In this document: piece after piece, positions 8,275 to 17,193 of the stretch | Layout: each line of letters starts with the position of its first letter | How positions within the stretch are numbered: the first letter of the stretch is position 1 | Source: Epilithonimonas lactis | Lineage (GTDB): Bacteria > Bacteroidota > Bacteroidia > Flavobacteriales > Weeksellaceae | Reading direction: 5' to 3' | NCBI RefSeq assembly: GCF_900110605.1 | Contig: NZ_FOFI01000003.1 | Span: forward strand, 248,001 to 312,000 | DNA length: 64,000 nt | The notes under the pieces: generated by a model | What the model was told of the DNA's origin: nothing | What the model saw: the letters and a program-made list of their open reading frames with translations, nothing else | Databases searched by the model: none | Position numbers and translations under genes: made by a program

Positions 8275-9639
8275 ATGAAATTTTTAGATAAACAATACAC
8301 ACAGCAAGGGCTGAAACTGGCGCTTCCTGTGATGTTGACACAAGTCGGGCAAGTGTCCGTGAATCTCTTCGATAACATCATCGTAGGGAAACTTTTGGGC
8401 GCGCAGGCTTTGGCTTCTGTGTCTTTGGGAAATGCTTTGTTCTTTTCCATTTTCGTTTTGGCGTTGGGATTTTCTTTTGCGATTCCGCCGCTGGTTTCTG
8501 AGGCCAATTCTCAGGGAAAGCACGACACGATTAATTCGGTTTTCAGACACGGATTTGTCATCAACCTTGGGATTGGGATTTTGCTGATGATCTTATTATT
8601 GGCTGGACTTCCATTGATCAAACATATGGATCAACCGACGGAAATCATTCCAGATACGATCAGCTTTTTGAGCATCATGGCATTTACGATGATCCCATTT
8701 ATGATGTTCCAGACTTTGAGAGAAGTTTCGGAAGGTTTGTCTTTCACGATTGGTGTAACGAAAGCCACAATTATTGCGAACGTCATTAACATCGCTTTGA
8801 ATTATGTCTTCATCAAAGGCCTTTTTGGATTCCCGGAAATGGGCGTTCAAGGTTCGGCTTTGGCAACGTTGATCGCAAGAATCTTTATGGTGGTTTTCTT
8901 ATATTTTGTTTTGGTAAAAGAACCGAAAACAAGAAGATACATCAAAGAATTCTCTTTAAAGATTGCAGAATTCAGCAAAGAAATGTTCAACAAAATGTTC
9001 AAACTTGGATTGCCAACCGCCTTGCAAATGTTCTTTGAAGTGACCGCTTTTGCAGCTGCCGCTTTCATCTGTGGATTGGTAAGTTCACAGGATATTGCGT
9101 CGCATCAGATCGCTTTGTCGATGGCCTCATTCACGTTTAATCTTTGTATTGGTTTCAGTGTCGCATCAACGGTGATGATCGGGAACAAAATGGGCGTAAG
9201 AGATTTTGAAGGTTTAAGAAAAATCGGGATCAATAATTTTAAATTGACATTGATCTATATGGGATTTTGTGGCATTATGTTCATCGTTTTCCGAAACGTT
9301 CTGCCTCATTTCTTCACCAAAGAAAGTGATGTTCTCGTCATTGAATTAGCTTCAAAATTAATGATCATCGCAGCGCTTTTCCAATTGTCTGACGGAATCC
9401 AAGTGACTGCTTTGGGTTGTCTGAGAGGAATCCAGGATGTGAAGATCCCGAGTGTGATCACGTTTTTGGCATATTGGGTTTTCACGATCCCGGTTGGTTA
9501 TTTCCTTTGTGTGACGATGAAAATGGGTGCATTCGGGATGTGGATCGCTTTGGGAATTGGACTGACAATCTCTGCGATTCTTTTGGTCATCAGATTTTTG
9601 AGGTTGAGCAAGAGGAAAGCTTTGGCTGTAATCAACTAA
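8275..9639 (+). CDS. MATE-family efflux transporter
   Basis: 454 residues with about 12 membrane segments in two similar halves. The first helix carries LALPVMLTQVGQVSVNLFDNIIVGKLLG, a typical MATE helix 1 with an Asn-rich cavity side (long motif at 8308-8400), and the second half repeats the pattern (LGLPTALQMFFEVTAFAAAAF). MATE proteins expel cationic drugs and metabolites against Na+ or H+ across the inner membrane. The length is normal for the NorM/DinF class. No regulator or partner lies next to it; substrate unknown. Confidence 0.9.
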   Translation: MKFLDKQYTQQGLKLALPVMLTQVGQVSVNLFDNIIVGKLLGAQALASVSLGNALFFSIFVLALGFSFAIPPLVSEANSQGKHDTINSVFRHGFVINLGIGILLMILLLAGLPLIKHMDQPTEIIPDTISFLSIMAFTMIPFMMFQTLREVSEGLSFTIGVTKATIIANVINIALNYVFIKGLFGFPEMGVQGSALATLIARIFMVVFLYFVLVKEPKTRRYIKEFSLKIAEFSKEMFNKMFKLGLPTALQMFFEVTAFAAAAFICGLVSSQDIASHQIALSMASFTFNLCIGFSVASTVMIGNKMGVRDFEGLRKIGINNFKLTLIYMGFCGIMFIVFRNVLPHFFTKESDVLVIELASKLMIIAALFQLSDGIQVTALGCLRGIQDVKIPSVITFLAYWVFTIPVGYFLCVTMKMGAFGMWIALGIGLTISAILLVIRFLRLSKRKALAVIN

Positions 9640-9965
9640 TATTTTATCGCAAAGGCGCATTTTTTTATATTGATAACGTTAAAAGTCGCTAAGCTGCAAT
9701 CTGTGAAAATCTTCGACTCCGATTAGATTGACATTGGAACAAACTTTTGGCGACAAAGTGATATAAGGAAACCAAATCTGCAGCCCGACTTGAACGGAAA
9801 TCCTTTTTTGCGTGGACTAAAGTTCTATTTAAACTGAGATCGTCTGCAAAAAAGATTGGGAGTGGAAGGCGGAAATAGCTGCCCAAATTTTACCAATTAT
9901 ATAATTTGTGACTTTGTTCCGAAAACATATTTTAAATTTTTAAATTTGCAACACAAAATTCTGAA
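9640..9965. other. 326-base gene-free gap between the MATE gene and argS
   Basis: Holds the hairpin repeat at 9779-9893 and, just before argS, a TAAATTTGCAAC stretch near 9941-9952 that fits a Bacteroidota -7 element (14-24 bases before the argS ATG). I see no small coding frame with good start and composition. Confidence 0.6.
9779..9893. repeat. flavobacterial long intergenic hairpin repeat, copy 2
   Basis: GCAGCCCGACTTGAACGGAA then ATCCTTTTTTGC at 9800-9811 pairs with GCAAAAAAGATT at 9846-9857, followed by GGAGTGGAAGGCGGAAATAGCTGC. Inner arms match at 11 of 12 positions and the outer GCAGC/GCTGC ends also pair. It is the same family as 6735-6873 in the opposite orientation. Confidence 0.65.
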
Positions 9966-11729
9966 ATGAATATCATACAACATATACAATCAAAAATATC
10001 CGAGATCATCCCGAAACTTTATGACGTGGAAGGCGTGAATCTGGATGTTCAAAAAAATAAAACCGAGTTCGAAGGTGATTTTACCATCGTCATTTTTCCA
10101 TTGGTAAAACTGGCTAAGAAAAGTCCTGATGCCATTGGAAACGAACTTGGAGAAGCCATCAAAAACGAGATCGATTTTATTGAAAGCTTCAACATCGTGA
10201 AAGGTTTTCTGAATCTTAAATTGAAAGACGTAGTTTTTGCGGATCAATTGTCTGAACTTCAGGATGATTTTGAAAATGTAACGCCGAAAAATGCAACGGT
10301 AATGGTGGAATATTCTTCGCCAAATACGAACAAACCTTTGCACCTCGGACACGTTAGAAATAACTTGTTAGGTTTCTCGGTTGCCGAGATCTTGAAAGCT
10401 GACGGTTACAATGTCATCAAATCTCAAATCATCAACGATCGTGGAATTCACATCTGCAAATCGATGTTGGCTTGGGAGAAATTTGGAAACGGCGAAACAC
10501 CTGAATCTACCGGTTTGAAAGGCGATAAACTGGTCGGAAATTACTATGTTGAATTCGATAAATTATACAAATCCGAGATCAAAGCGATGGTTGCCGATGG
10601 CGTAGATGAGGATACGGCGAAAAAGCAAGCTCCAAGCATTATCCAAGCTCAAGAAATGCTCTTGAAATGGGAAAACAATGATCCGGAAGTTCGAAAACTT
10701 TGGGCGATGATGAATGAGTGGGTTTATGCTGGTTTCAATGAAACTTATTCCCGATTGGGCGTTAATTTTGACCAAGTTCAGTATGAAAGCAATACCTACA
10801 TTCTTGGGAAAGATCTCATTCAAAAAGGGCTTGACAGTAGGATTCTTTACAAGAAAGAAGACGGTTCTGTTTGGTGTGACTTGACGGATGAAGGTTTGGA
10901 CCAGAAACTACTTTTGCGTTCGGATGGAACTTCAGTTTATATGACTCAGGATCTTGGAACTGCGGTTGAGCGTTTCAAAGAAAATGACATTCAGAAATTG
11001 ATCTATACGGTTGGAAATGAGCAGGATTATCACTTCCAGGTTCTCTTCAAGATCCTGAAAAAATTGGGTTATGAATGGGCAGATCAGCTTTACCACTTGT
11101 CTTACGGCATGGTGGAATTGCCGGAAGGAAAAATGAAATCCCGAGAAGGAACCGTGGTAGACGCGGACGAATTGGTCGAAGAAATGATTTCCACTGCAAA
11201 AGAAAAATCTGAGGAACTTGGCAAGTTGGAAACGCTTTCTAACGAAGACAAAGTCAAATCTTACGAAACGGTTGGATTGGGTGCTTTGAAATATTTCATT
11301 TTGAAAGTAGATCCGAGAAAGAAAATGCTCTTCAATCCTGCGGAAAGTATTGATTTTAATGGAAATACCGGACCATTCATTCAATATACTTATGCGAGAA
11401 TCCAGTCACTTTTGGCTAAGGCCGAATATGCTGGAAAAGGAAATTTTAGCACTTACGTTCCAAATGAAAGCGAGAAAGAAGTGATCATACTTTTGGCTGA
11501 ATTCAAAGAAGTTATTGCACGATCTGCTGAATCTCTAAGTCCAGCTTTGGTGGCGAATTACGCCTATGAATTGGTAAAATCTTACAATTCTTTCTACCAA
11601 AATAACCCGATTGTAAAACAGGAAGATCTGGATGCGAAACAATTCCGCCTCCAAGTTTCTGACCTGGTTGCGAAGACAATCAAGAGAGCTTTATCAATGC
11701 TTGGAATCAATGTGGTGAATAGAATGTAA
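9966..11729 (+). CDS. argS: arginyl-tRNA synthetase
   Basis: 587 residues, a normal length for class I ArgRS. The N-terminal Add-1 domain that contacts the tRNA D-loop covers about 1-105. The catalytic Rossmann fold follows with the HIGH-type motif in PNTNKPLHLGHVRNN at about 120 and the KMSKS-equivalent KMKSREG near residue 393, where the Lys-Met-Ser-Lys-Ser pattern is replaced by the KMKSR form seen in many ArgRS. The C-terminal all-helical DALR anticodon-binding domain ends RALSMLGINVVNRM. It charges tRNA-Arg with arginine in the cytosol. The ATG at 9966 follows a good -7 element. Single gene with a downstream hairpin. Confidence 0.96.
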   Translation: MNIIQHIQSKISEIIPKLYDVEGVNLDVQKNKTEFEGDFTIVIFPLVKLAKKSPDAIGNELGEAIKNEIDFIESFNIVKGFLNLKLKDVVFADQLSELQDDFENVTPKNATVMVEYSSPNTNKPLHLGHVRNNLLGFSVAEILKADGYNVIKSQIINDRGIHICKSMLAWEKFGNGETPESTGLKGDKLVGNYYVEFDKLYKSEIKAMVADGVDEDTAKKQAPSIIQAQEMLLKWENNDPEVRKLWAMMNEWVYAGFNETYSRLGVNFDQVQYESNTYILGKDLIQKGLDSRILYKKEDGSVWCDLTDEGLDQKLLLRSDGTSVYMTQDLGTAVERFKENDIQKLIYTVGNEQDYHFQVLFKILKKLGYEWADQLYHLSYGMVELPEGKMKSREGTVVDADELVEEMISTAKEKSEELGKLETLSNEDKVKSYETVGLGALKYFILKVDPRKKMLFNPAESIDFNGNTGPFIQYTYARIQSLLAKAEYAGKGNFSTYVPNESEKEVIILLAEFKEVIARSAESLSPALVANYAYELVKSYNSFYQNNPIVKQEDLDAKQFRLQVSDLVAKTIKRALSMLGINVVNRM

Positions 11730-11776
11730 ATGGCTGATGGCGATTGGTTTTTGGCTTTCAATTCGAAAATAAAATT

Positions 11777-11806
11777 AAAACTCTGCTTCGGTGGAGTTTT
11801 TTTTTG
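11777..11806 (+). terminator. terminator of argS
   Basis: AAAACTC pairs with GAGTTTT around a TTCG-containing loop, followed by a run of T; it may also serve the convergent gene on the minus strand. Confidence 0.6.
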
Positions 11807-11815
11807 TTTCTATAT

Positions 11816-12709
11816 TTATTCTCTTTTTATATACTTATCAAGCATATGTGCTGATAATTCGTGTAGCTCCTTTCCATTCTCAGGATTAACACCATCCGCA
11901 GTGAAAAATTCTACCACATTTTGATGTTTCGAATACCAGACACTTTTAATTGAGGTAATTGTGTCTGGCGTTGTGATTTTTTTGAAATTATCTACTAACT
12001 TCCTATCGAGTGCAATCAGACCGTTTTTCGTATCGCTGCAATGTGCTTGGATATATTCTTTCCCATCCCAAAACATACATTGCAACTCTTCTTCTTTAGG
12101 AGATTCTTCTTTGACATCCTGATCCTTGGGAGTAATTTCACTTTCTTTCCAAGTTACAATTTCTTTTGAAGGAACTCTTGCTGTTTGGTCATCGTTTTTA
12201 ACCTCTGCGAATTTCACAGCCGGAGTTTCTTCTTTCTTAAAAAAATTATTAGTTAAAAACCCGCCTAAAATTATTAATCCTATCAATCCAAATCCACTTT
12301 GTTTTGCTAAAAATTCCTGAAACTTCAGAATTGGATTTGTTGTGATGTTAACGGTAATATTTGGATGTTTTCTTTCAGGATCATTTTCATCATCAATTCT
12401 TACACTCACGCTGGTACGAGACGAATCTTGATTGAATTTTGTAAACTGCTCAGTTTTGCAAAAATCTTTATAATCTCTGAATTCTAAGTATTGACTTAAT
12501 TTATCAAGCGTTTGATTATCAATATTCTTATCCTCATTATCTATCAGAAATGAATCGTAATATCTTACAAAAGTTCTTTCTGATATTTCGAATTTCCACT
12601 CATCATAAAAATAGAGACTAAGATACATTGCAATTCCGCTCTTGCTATCTTTCCCCGACTCTCTTTTTCCTTTCTCAAAAATTTCACGAATTAGTAGTTT
12701 TTTGGACAT
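11816..12709 (-). CDS. single-pass membrane protein with N-terminal helical domain, unknown function
   Basis: 297 residues. The first 110 residues are helical and charged (begins MSKKLLIREIFEKGKRES, includes LSLYFYDEWKFEISERTFVRYYD) and look like a helix-turn-helix or other small cytosolic domain. One membrane segment follows at about 139-157 (GLIGLIILGGFLTNNFF), then an acidic linker and a C-terminal domain with a Cys (QCMFWDGKEYIQAHC). The order suggests an inside sensor or regulator with an outside domain, similar in layout to anti-sigma-like or RodZ-like proteins, but no motif proves a family. Convergent with argS. Confidence 0.65.
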   Translation of the reverse strand: MSKKLLIREIFEKGKRESGKDSKSGIAMYLSLYFYDEWKFEISERTFVRYYDSFLIDNEDKNIDNQTLDKLSQYLEFRDYKDFCKTEQFTKFNQDSSRTSVSVRIDDENDPERKHPNITVNITTNPILKFQEFLAKQSGFGLIGLIILGGFLTNNFFKKEETPAVKFAEVKNDDQTARVPSKEIVTWKESEITPKDQDVKEESPKEEELQCMFWDGKEYIQAHCSDTKNGLIALDRKLVDNFKKITTPDTITSIKSVWYSKHQNVVEFFTADGVNPENGKELHELSAHMLDKYIKRE

Positions 12710-13085
12710 AGTTGGCTTTTAGTTCTTACAAAATAGATGATTTTTTGGCACTTTCATTTACGGAAAACCGTATTTCATAATTTCTATCTGTCCATTCGTG
12801 TCCAAGAATTGTCTAACATCTGCTTTCATTTCCTCCGCATCTTTGCCTCAGAAATCAGTGATACACAAAACATTACAAAAACAAAGTTACAAAACTGATT
12901 TCCAAAAAACAACCAAATAAAACGGAGAGAGATCTCTGGCTTGGGAAGCAGATGTTTCTCTTCCGTTTTTGAAGGTTGGACTTCCCAAAAATTTAAGAAG
13001 CGCTTCTTTTTCATCACTGTGTCAACTACTTGCAATCTGTTTTGTGGGCAAGAACACGAATGTAAATTTTTAAATTTTTACGAAA
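12710..13085. other. 376-base gap upstream of two divergent genes
   Basis: Presumably holds the promoters of the membrane-protein gene (minus) and of the small peptide gene (plus). A TGGGAAG/CTTCCCA inverted pair spans about 12952-12996. No convincing coding frame, RNA gene or complete promoter match was found. Confidence 0.4.
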
Positions 13086-13241
13086 ATGCTAAACTTAATT
13101 TTAATACTATTGGGATTGGCCTCAAATCCTGCAAGCTCAAATACATCTAACAATGCAGACGGAACCACGACTACCACTTCAGCTCCACAATCCAATCCTG
13201 GAGACACTGGAGGAGAAAATGGACAAACACCTAAAAAATAA
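13086..13241 (+). CDS. 51-residue secreted Thr/Asn/Gly-rich peptide
   Basis: Not recognised as a known family. The ATG at 13086 opens a frame of 51 codons ending TAA at 13239-13241. Residues 1-12 are hydrophobic (MLNLILILLGLA), followed by a low-complexity Ser/Thr/Asn/Gly/Pro-rich tail with a run of five Thr and a dibasic end (GQTPKK). This is a plausible export signal plus a short secreted peptide. It has its own terminator at 13258-13289 and lies 73 bases before the start of a TPR-domain sensor kinase, so it could be that sensor's ligand. A chance frame cannot be ruled out, but the terminator placed 17 bases after the stop supports a gene. Confidence 0.5.
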   Translation: MLNLILILLGLASNPASSNTSNNADGTTTTTSAPQSNPGDTGGENGQTPKK

Positions 13242-13257
13242 GACTCATTATTTAATC

Positions 13258-13289
13258 AAGCGGAAGGTACACCTTTCGCTTATTTTTTA
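13258..13289 (+). terminator. terminator after the small peptide gene
   Basis: AAGCGGAAGGT pairs with ACCTTTCGCTT (10 of 11) around a minimal loop, followed by ATTTTTTAT. Confidence 0.75.
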
Positions 13290-13314
13290 TAATTTCGATG
13301 GAAACTAAAAAACG

Positions 13315-14970
13315 TTGAAAAAATTTTCCTTTTTAATACTCATATTGATTTATTCTTGTTCAGAAAAAAAAGTTCCGGAGGCCATATCGACAAATGATCA
13401 TTACGAAAAAGCTTGGAAATCTCTCGACGAAAAACAGAACACTCAGGCTTTTATCGAGTTTGATAAAGCAAAAAATCTCTTTCTCAAAAACAAAGACAGT
13501 CTTGGTGTAGGCAAATGTCTCATGAATATGGCCATCATCCAGGAACAGATGGGAGATAATTTCGGAAGTCAGGAAACTGGTTTGAACGCTCTAAATTTTT
13601 TAAAAAAAGAAGATAAAGAAAACGCCGACTACTTGTCTGCAAACTACAACAGCCTTGGCATTAGTTCCATCAATCTCAAGGAGTTTCAAAATGCTATTAG
13701 CTTCTACAGTAACGCTATAAATTTCAGCACAAACGAGCTGGATAGGAAAATATATTCCAACAACTTAGCAAACGTCTATAAGAAGTTTAGAAACTACAAT
13801 GAGGCGATAAAGATCTACAACAACATCCTGGAAGAAACGCCAAAAGATAACATCGAATATGCGAGAATATCATCAAATCTCGCTTTTACAAAATGGCTGC
13901 AAAATCCAGATTACAACCCAGTTCCTGAATTTCAAAAAGCTTTAAATATCAGATCTAAAGAAAAAGACGATTGGGGGCTGAATTCCAGCTTTTCGCACCT
14001 CGCAGATTATTACACGCACAAACAAAAAGACTCGGCACTGCTGTACGCCGCAAAGATGTATGAAGCCTCAAAAAAAATAAAAAGTCCAGATGACCAAATT
14101 GAAGCTTTACAGAAATTGATCCCTCTGGAGAATCAAGAAAACGCCAAACAATATTTCAAGGTTTTCCAGAATCTGAATGACAGCCTGCAGACTGCAAGAA
14201 ACAAGGCCAAAAATCAATTCGCTTTCATTCGCTACGAAACAGAAAAAAACAAGGCGGATTTTCTAAGGTCCAAGGCGGAAAGTACGCAGAGACAAAACCA
14301 CATCATCAAACAATATTTTGGACTGGGAATCCTAGTGGTCGCCCTGCTATTAAGCTATCTATGGTTTAGAAAAAGACAAAAGGCACTTCGCCAGGAAAAA
14401 CTACTAGAGGTCAAAAACACAGAACTGAAATATTCCAAAAAAGTTCACGACCGTGTTGCAAACAAAGTCTACCAAGTGATGTCGGAAGTGGAGAACATCA
14501 AGGATCTTGGCAGAGAAACATTATTGGACAAACTGGAGGAAATCTACGAGATCTCACGAGACATTTCCTATGAACAAGAGGAATTTGAAGCAAAAAATTT
14601 CCGCGATCAACTTTCCAAAATGCTGGTCTCGTACTCTTCTGATCTAGTGAAAATATTCATCATTGGAAACGAAGATGACATATGGAAAGAAACCTCCCAC
14701 ACGCAAAGGAATGAAGTTTTCTGCATCCTTCAGGAGCTGATGACGAATATGAAAAAACACAGCCAGGCAGACAAAGTTTCAGTGAGATTTACCAAAGAGA
14801 ACAACGATGTCAAGATCGCGTACACAGACAATGGTATCGGAATCAAACATATTCCTCCAAAAAATGGTTTGCGAAATACGGAAAACCGTACAAAAGCTAT
14901 CAACGGAACTATTACTTTTGACACAGAAATAGATAGGAACTTGAAAATCAACATTTCATTTCCATTATAA
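13315..14970 (+). CDS. lipid-anchored TPR sensor histidine kinase
   Basis: 551 residues starting at a TTG; the only nearby ATG (13298) hits a stop after six codons, while the TTG gives a textbook lipoprotein signal (KKFSFLILILIYSCSEKK, Cys about 15). Residues 25-330 form TPR-like helical pairs, predicted outside the inner membrane. One membrane helix follows at about 338-356 (FGLGILVVALLLSYLWF). The kinase part has the phospho-His in KKVHDRVANKVYQVM (about 378) and an ATPase domain with the N-box in CILQELMTNMKKHS and G-box TDNGIGIK and KNGLRNTENR, as in NarL-type kinases. Twelve bases separate it from its response regulator gene. TPR kinases of this kind in Bacteroidota presumably sense proteins or peptides. 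Confidence 0.88.
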   Translation: MKKFSFLILILIYSCSEKKVPEAISTNDHYEKAWKSLDEKQNTQAFIEFDKAKNLFLKNKDSLGVGKCLMNMAIIQEQMGDNFGSQETGLNALNFLKKEDKENADYLSANYNSLGISSINLKEFQNAISFYSNAINFSTNELDRKIYSNNLANVYKKFRNYNEAIKIYNNILEETPKDNIEYARISSNLAFTKWLQNPDYNPVPEFQKALNIRSKEKDDWGLNSSFSHLADYYTHKQKDSALLYAAKMYEASKKIKSPDDQIEALQKLIPLENQENAKQYFKVFQNLNDSLQTARNKAKNQFAFIRYETEKNKADFLRSKAESTQRQNHIIKQYFGLGILVVALLLSYLWFRKRQKALRQEKLLEVKNTELKYSKKVHDRVANKVYQVMSEVENIKDLGRETLLDKLEEIYEISRDISYEQEEFEAKNFRDQLSKMLVSYSSDLVKIFIIGNEDDIWKETSHTQRNEVFCILQELMTNMKKHSQADKVSVRFTKENNDVKIAYTDNGIGIKHIPPKNGLRNTENRTKAINGTITFDTEIDRNLKINISFPL

Positions 14971-14982
14971 AAAATTACACAA

Positions 14983-15648
14983 ATGTTCAAAAAAATTTTA
15001 ATTGCAGAAGATTATGAAAGTTTTAATATCTCTGTCCAAAAAGTGGTGGAAGATTTGAAAATATCTCAACCAAAATTTGATAGTTATTGTGACACAGCAT
15101 TTGACCGAATCAAAATGGCACTCCAGGAAAACGCGCCTTTCGAACTACTGATCACAGACCTCTCCTTTGATGCAGATCACAAAAAACAAAAGCTGGAGAC
15201 CGGACAACAGCTCGTGGAAGCCGTGAGAAAGATCCAGCCCGATTTGAAGGTCATTGTATTCTCCGTGGAAAAAAGACAAGAGATCATCGATAAACTCTTC
15301 AATGATCAAAAAATAAATGCCTACGTCAAGAAAGGACGGGAAGATGTCACCGATCTAAAGCGCGCTATAAAATCCGTTTACAACAATGAGAGGTTTATTT
15401 CCTATGACCTAAAAAAACCATCGAAAGACAAAAATGCTTTTGAGTTCTCTACATTCGACACGCAATTGGTTTCCTTACTTGCTAATGGAATGCTGGTAAA
15501 AGAAATCCCTTTGTATCTAAAAGAAAAACAGATCAAACCATCCAGCATGAGCTACATCGAAAAGAAATTAAGCAACATCCGGGAATCACTGGATGTCAAA
15601 AGCAATGAGCAACTGATATCGGTATGTAAGGATTTTGGAATCATATAG
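14983..15648 (+). CDS. NarL/LuxR-like response regulator
   Basis: 221 residues. The receiver domain (1-125) has the acidic pair in LIAEDYE, the phospho-acceptor Asp in LLITDLSF, the Ser switch in VIVFSVEK and the conserved Lys in AYVKKG. The C-terminal output domain (about 150-215) resembles a LuxR/GerE helix-turn-helix (LVSLLANGMLVKEIPLYL, then SYIEKKLSNIRESLDVKSNEQL) but with an extended turn, so DNA contacts are less certain. It follows the TPR kinase by 12 bases in one operon and should be its phosphorylation target. A strong hairpin terminator ends the operon right before the integrated element. Confidence 0.88.
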   Translation: MFKKILIAEDYESFNISVQKVVEDLKISQPKFDSYCDTAFDRIKMALQENAPFELLITDLSFDADHKKQKLETGQQLVEAVRKIQPDLKVIVFSVEKRQEIIDKLFNDQKINAYVKKGREDVTDLKRAIKSVYNNERFISYDLKKPSKDKNAFEFSTFDTQLVSLLANGMLVKEIPLYLKEKQIKPSSMSYIEKKLSNIRESLDVKSNEQLISVCKDFGII

Positions 15649-15680
15649 AAAAACAATTAGCTTATATCAAAACAAAAAAA

Positions 15681-15714
15681 ACAACCAGTTGAATTTCAAC
15701 TGGTTGTAATTTTA
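15681..15714 (+). terminator. terminator of the two-component operon
   Basis: ACAACCAGTTGA pairs perfectly with TCAACTGGTTGT, then AATTTTAC. It ends three bases before the left att repeat of the mobile element. Confidence 0.8.
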
Positions 15715-15716
15715 CA

Positions 15717-15736
15717 ATTGTAGACCCACAGGGATT
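15717..15736. repeat. left attachment repeat (tRNA-Gln 3'-end copy)
   Basis: Identical over 20 bases to 29007-29026. The copy contains only the last part of the tRNA (T-arm 3' side and acceptor) and diverges right after, where the intact gene continues CGAACC. Confidence 0.85.
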
Positions 15737-15810
15737 TTCACCTACCATTGCTTAAAGCCTCAATAAATATATAAATTGTACATTTTCAATGAATTACTAT
15801 TTTTATTAAT

Positions 15811-15847
15811 TTTATGATATTCAATAAATCTATTTGGATATCATAAA
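15811..15847. promoter_or_regulatory. palindrome upstream of the integrase
   Basis: TTTATGATAT at 15811-15820 and its exact inverted copy ATATCATAAA at 15838-15847 surround 17 bases. Placed between att and integrase, it is a candidate operator or recombination-accessory site. Confidence 0.5.
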
Positions 15848-15851
15848 AAAT

Positions 15852-15871
15852 GGCTGTAATTTTGGCTGTAA
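15852..15871. repeat. left arm-type direct repeats GGCTGTAA
   Basis: Two GGCTGTAA octamers with a 12-base period (15852 and 15864). The same pair, same orientation and period, is at 28958 and 28970 near the right att. Their placement suggests integrase arm-binding sites. They fall in the first codons of an upstream ATG at 15850, a reason to place the integrase start at 15889. Confidence 0.6.
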
Positions 15872-15888
15872 TTTATTTTAATATTGAG

Positions 15889-17193
15889 ATGATAAATATA
15901 AAAAGAAAAATCAACATTGTTTTGGAGAAAAGAAAAAAAGACGGTGTAATAGTTAATCATAATGTTCCGATTTTCTTCCGTGTAACTTTCAATTCAAATA
16001 GAGTGAATCTTTTTACAGGTTTTCGTGTTGATAGAAATAATTGGGACGAGAAATTATCTCAAATTAAGAAAGGTATTTCTAATATTAATGGGGAAACTAT
16101 TGAAGAGATTAACACTAAACTGAGTAATCTTGAGAATGATTTACAGGCTTTTTTCATTAAATGTCAGGTTGAAGATAGAATTCCTGATCTAGATGAATTG
16201 AAAATTAGTTTTGGACAGGTTAAAAATAAAGGCAATACAAAAGAGAAAAAAGCTATCAAAACTGATGAAAAGGAAATGGAAATTGAAACTTTTTTCGATA
16301 CCTTTGATAAATTCACAGATTATTCTGGAAAAGTAAATAATTGGACGATTGATACGTATAAAAAATTTGACGCACTAAAAAATCATTTACTTTCATTCAA
16401 CCCAAATCTTACTTTTGACAATCTCAATTCCGAAGGTCTTCCAAAATTACTTTCTTATTTTTCTAATACGTTGAAGTTAAACAATGTTACAACGAAAAAG
16501 TATTTGAAAAATCTAAAATGGTTTTTGAGATTCGCTGTGAAAAATAATTATTGTGATAATCAATATTTTCAACAGTTTGCACCAAAAATAAAAACGGCGG
16601 ACAAAGTTGTGGTTTTCTTGTCTGAAGAAGAAATTCTTAAAATTAAAAATTTAGAAATCTCTCAAACCAAAAAATATCTCGAAAGAGTACGTGACGTCCT
16701 TCTCTTTACGTGTTTTACAGGATTGAGATATTCCGATGTTCAAAAACTAAAAAAGACAGACATCAAAAATGATAAACTTTATATTGTTACCAAGAAAACG
16801 TCTGATTCCATCACAATTGAGTTAAATGATATTTCCAAAGAAATATTAGAAAAATATTTAGAAATCGAAACAGAAATGGCGTTGCCAGTAATTTCAAATC
16901 AAAAAATTAATGAATATTTAAAAGAGTTGGGACGTTTAGCCGAAATAGATGAACCGATAAATCACACTTACTTTATCGGAAATAGTAGAAAAGATGACAC
17001 CAAACCAAAATTTGAATATTTTTCTTCACATATTGGCAGACGTACATTTATTTGCCTTTGTATTTCAAAAGGAATTCCAATTCACGTCGTTATGAAATGG
17101 ACAGGACATTCGGACTATCAATCGATGAAACCTTATATTGATGTAGTAGATTCCACAAGAGAAGTTCAAATGCAAAAACTTAACATCATATGA
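15889..17193 (+). CDS. tyrosine recombinase / integrase of the element
   Basis: 434 residues from the ATG at 15889; the in-frame ATG at 15850 would add 13 residues over the arm repeats. An N-terminal arm-binding domain (1-75, Arm-DNA-bind type, NVPIFFRVTFNSNRVNLFTGFRVD pattern within 15961-16032) is followed by a core-binding SAM-like domain (about 135-225) and the catalytic domain. Catalytic residues are visible: Arg in CFTGLRYSDV, His and Arg in SSHIGRRTF, His in KWTGHSDY and the nucleophile Tyr in MKPYIDVVD. It should catalyse integration and excision at the tRNA-Gln end. Its stop overlaps the next ATG (ATGA). Confidence 0.92.
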   Translation: MINIKRKINIVLEKRKKDGVIVNHNVPIFFRVTFNSNRVNLFTGFRVDRNNWDEKLSQIKKGISNINGETIEEINTKLSNLENDLQAFFIKCQVEDRIPDLDELKISFGQVKNKGNTKEKKAIKTDEKEMEIETFFDTFDKFTDYSGKVNNWTIDTYKKFDALKNHLLSFNPNLTFDNLNSEGLPKLLSYFSNTLKLNNVTTKKYLKNLKWFLRFAVKNNYCDNQYFQQFAPKIKTADKVVVFLSEEEILKIKNLEISQTKKYLERVRDVLLFTCFTGLRYSDVQKLKKTDIKNDKLYIVTKKTSDSITIELNDISKEILEKYLEIETEMALPVISNQKINEYLKELGRLAEIDEPINHTYFIGNSRKDDTKPKFEYFSSHIGRRTFICLCISKGIPIHVVMKWTGHSDYQSMKPYIDVVDSTREVQMQKLNII

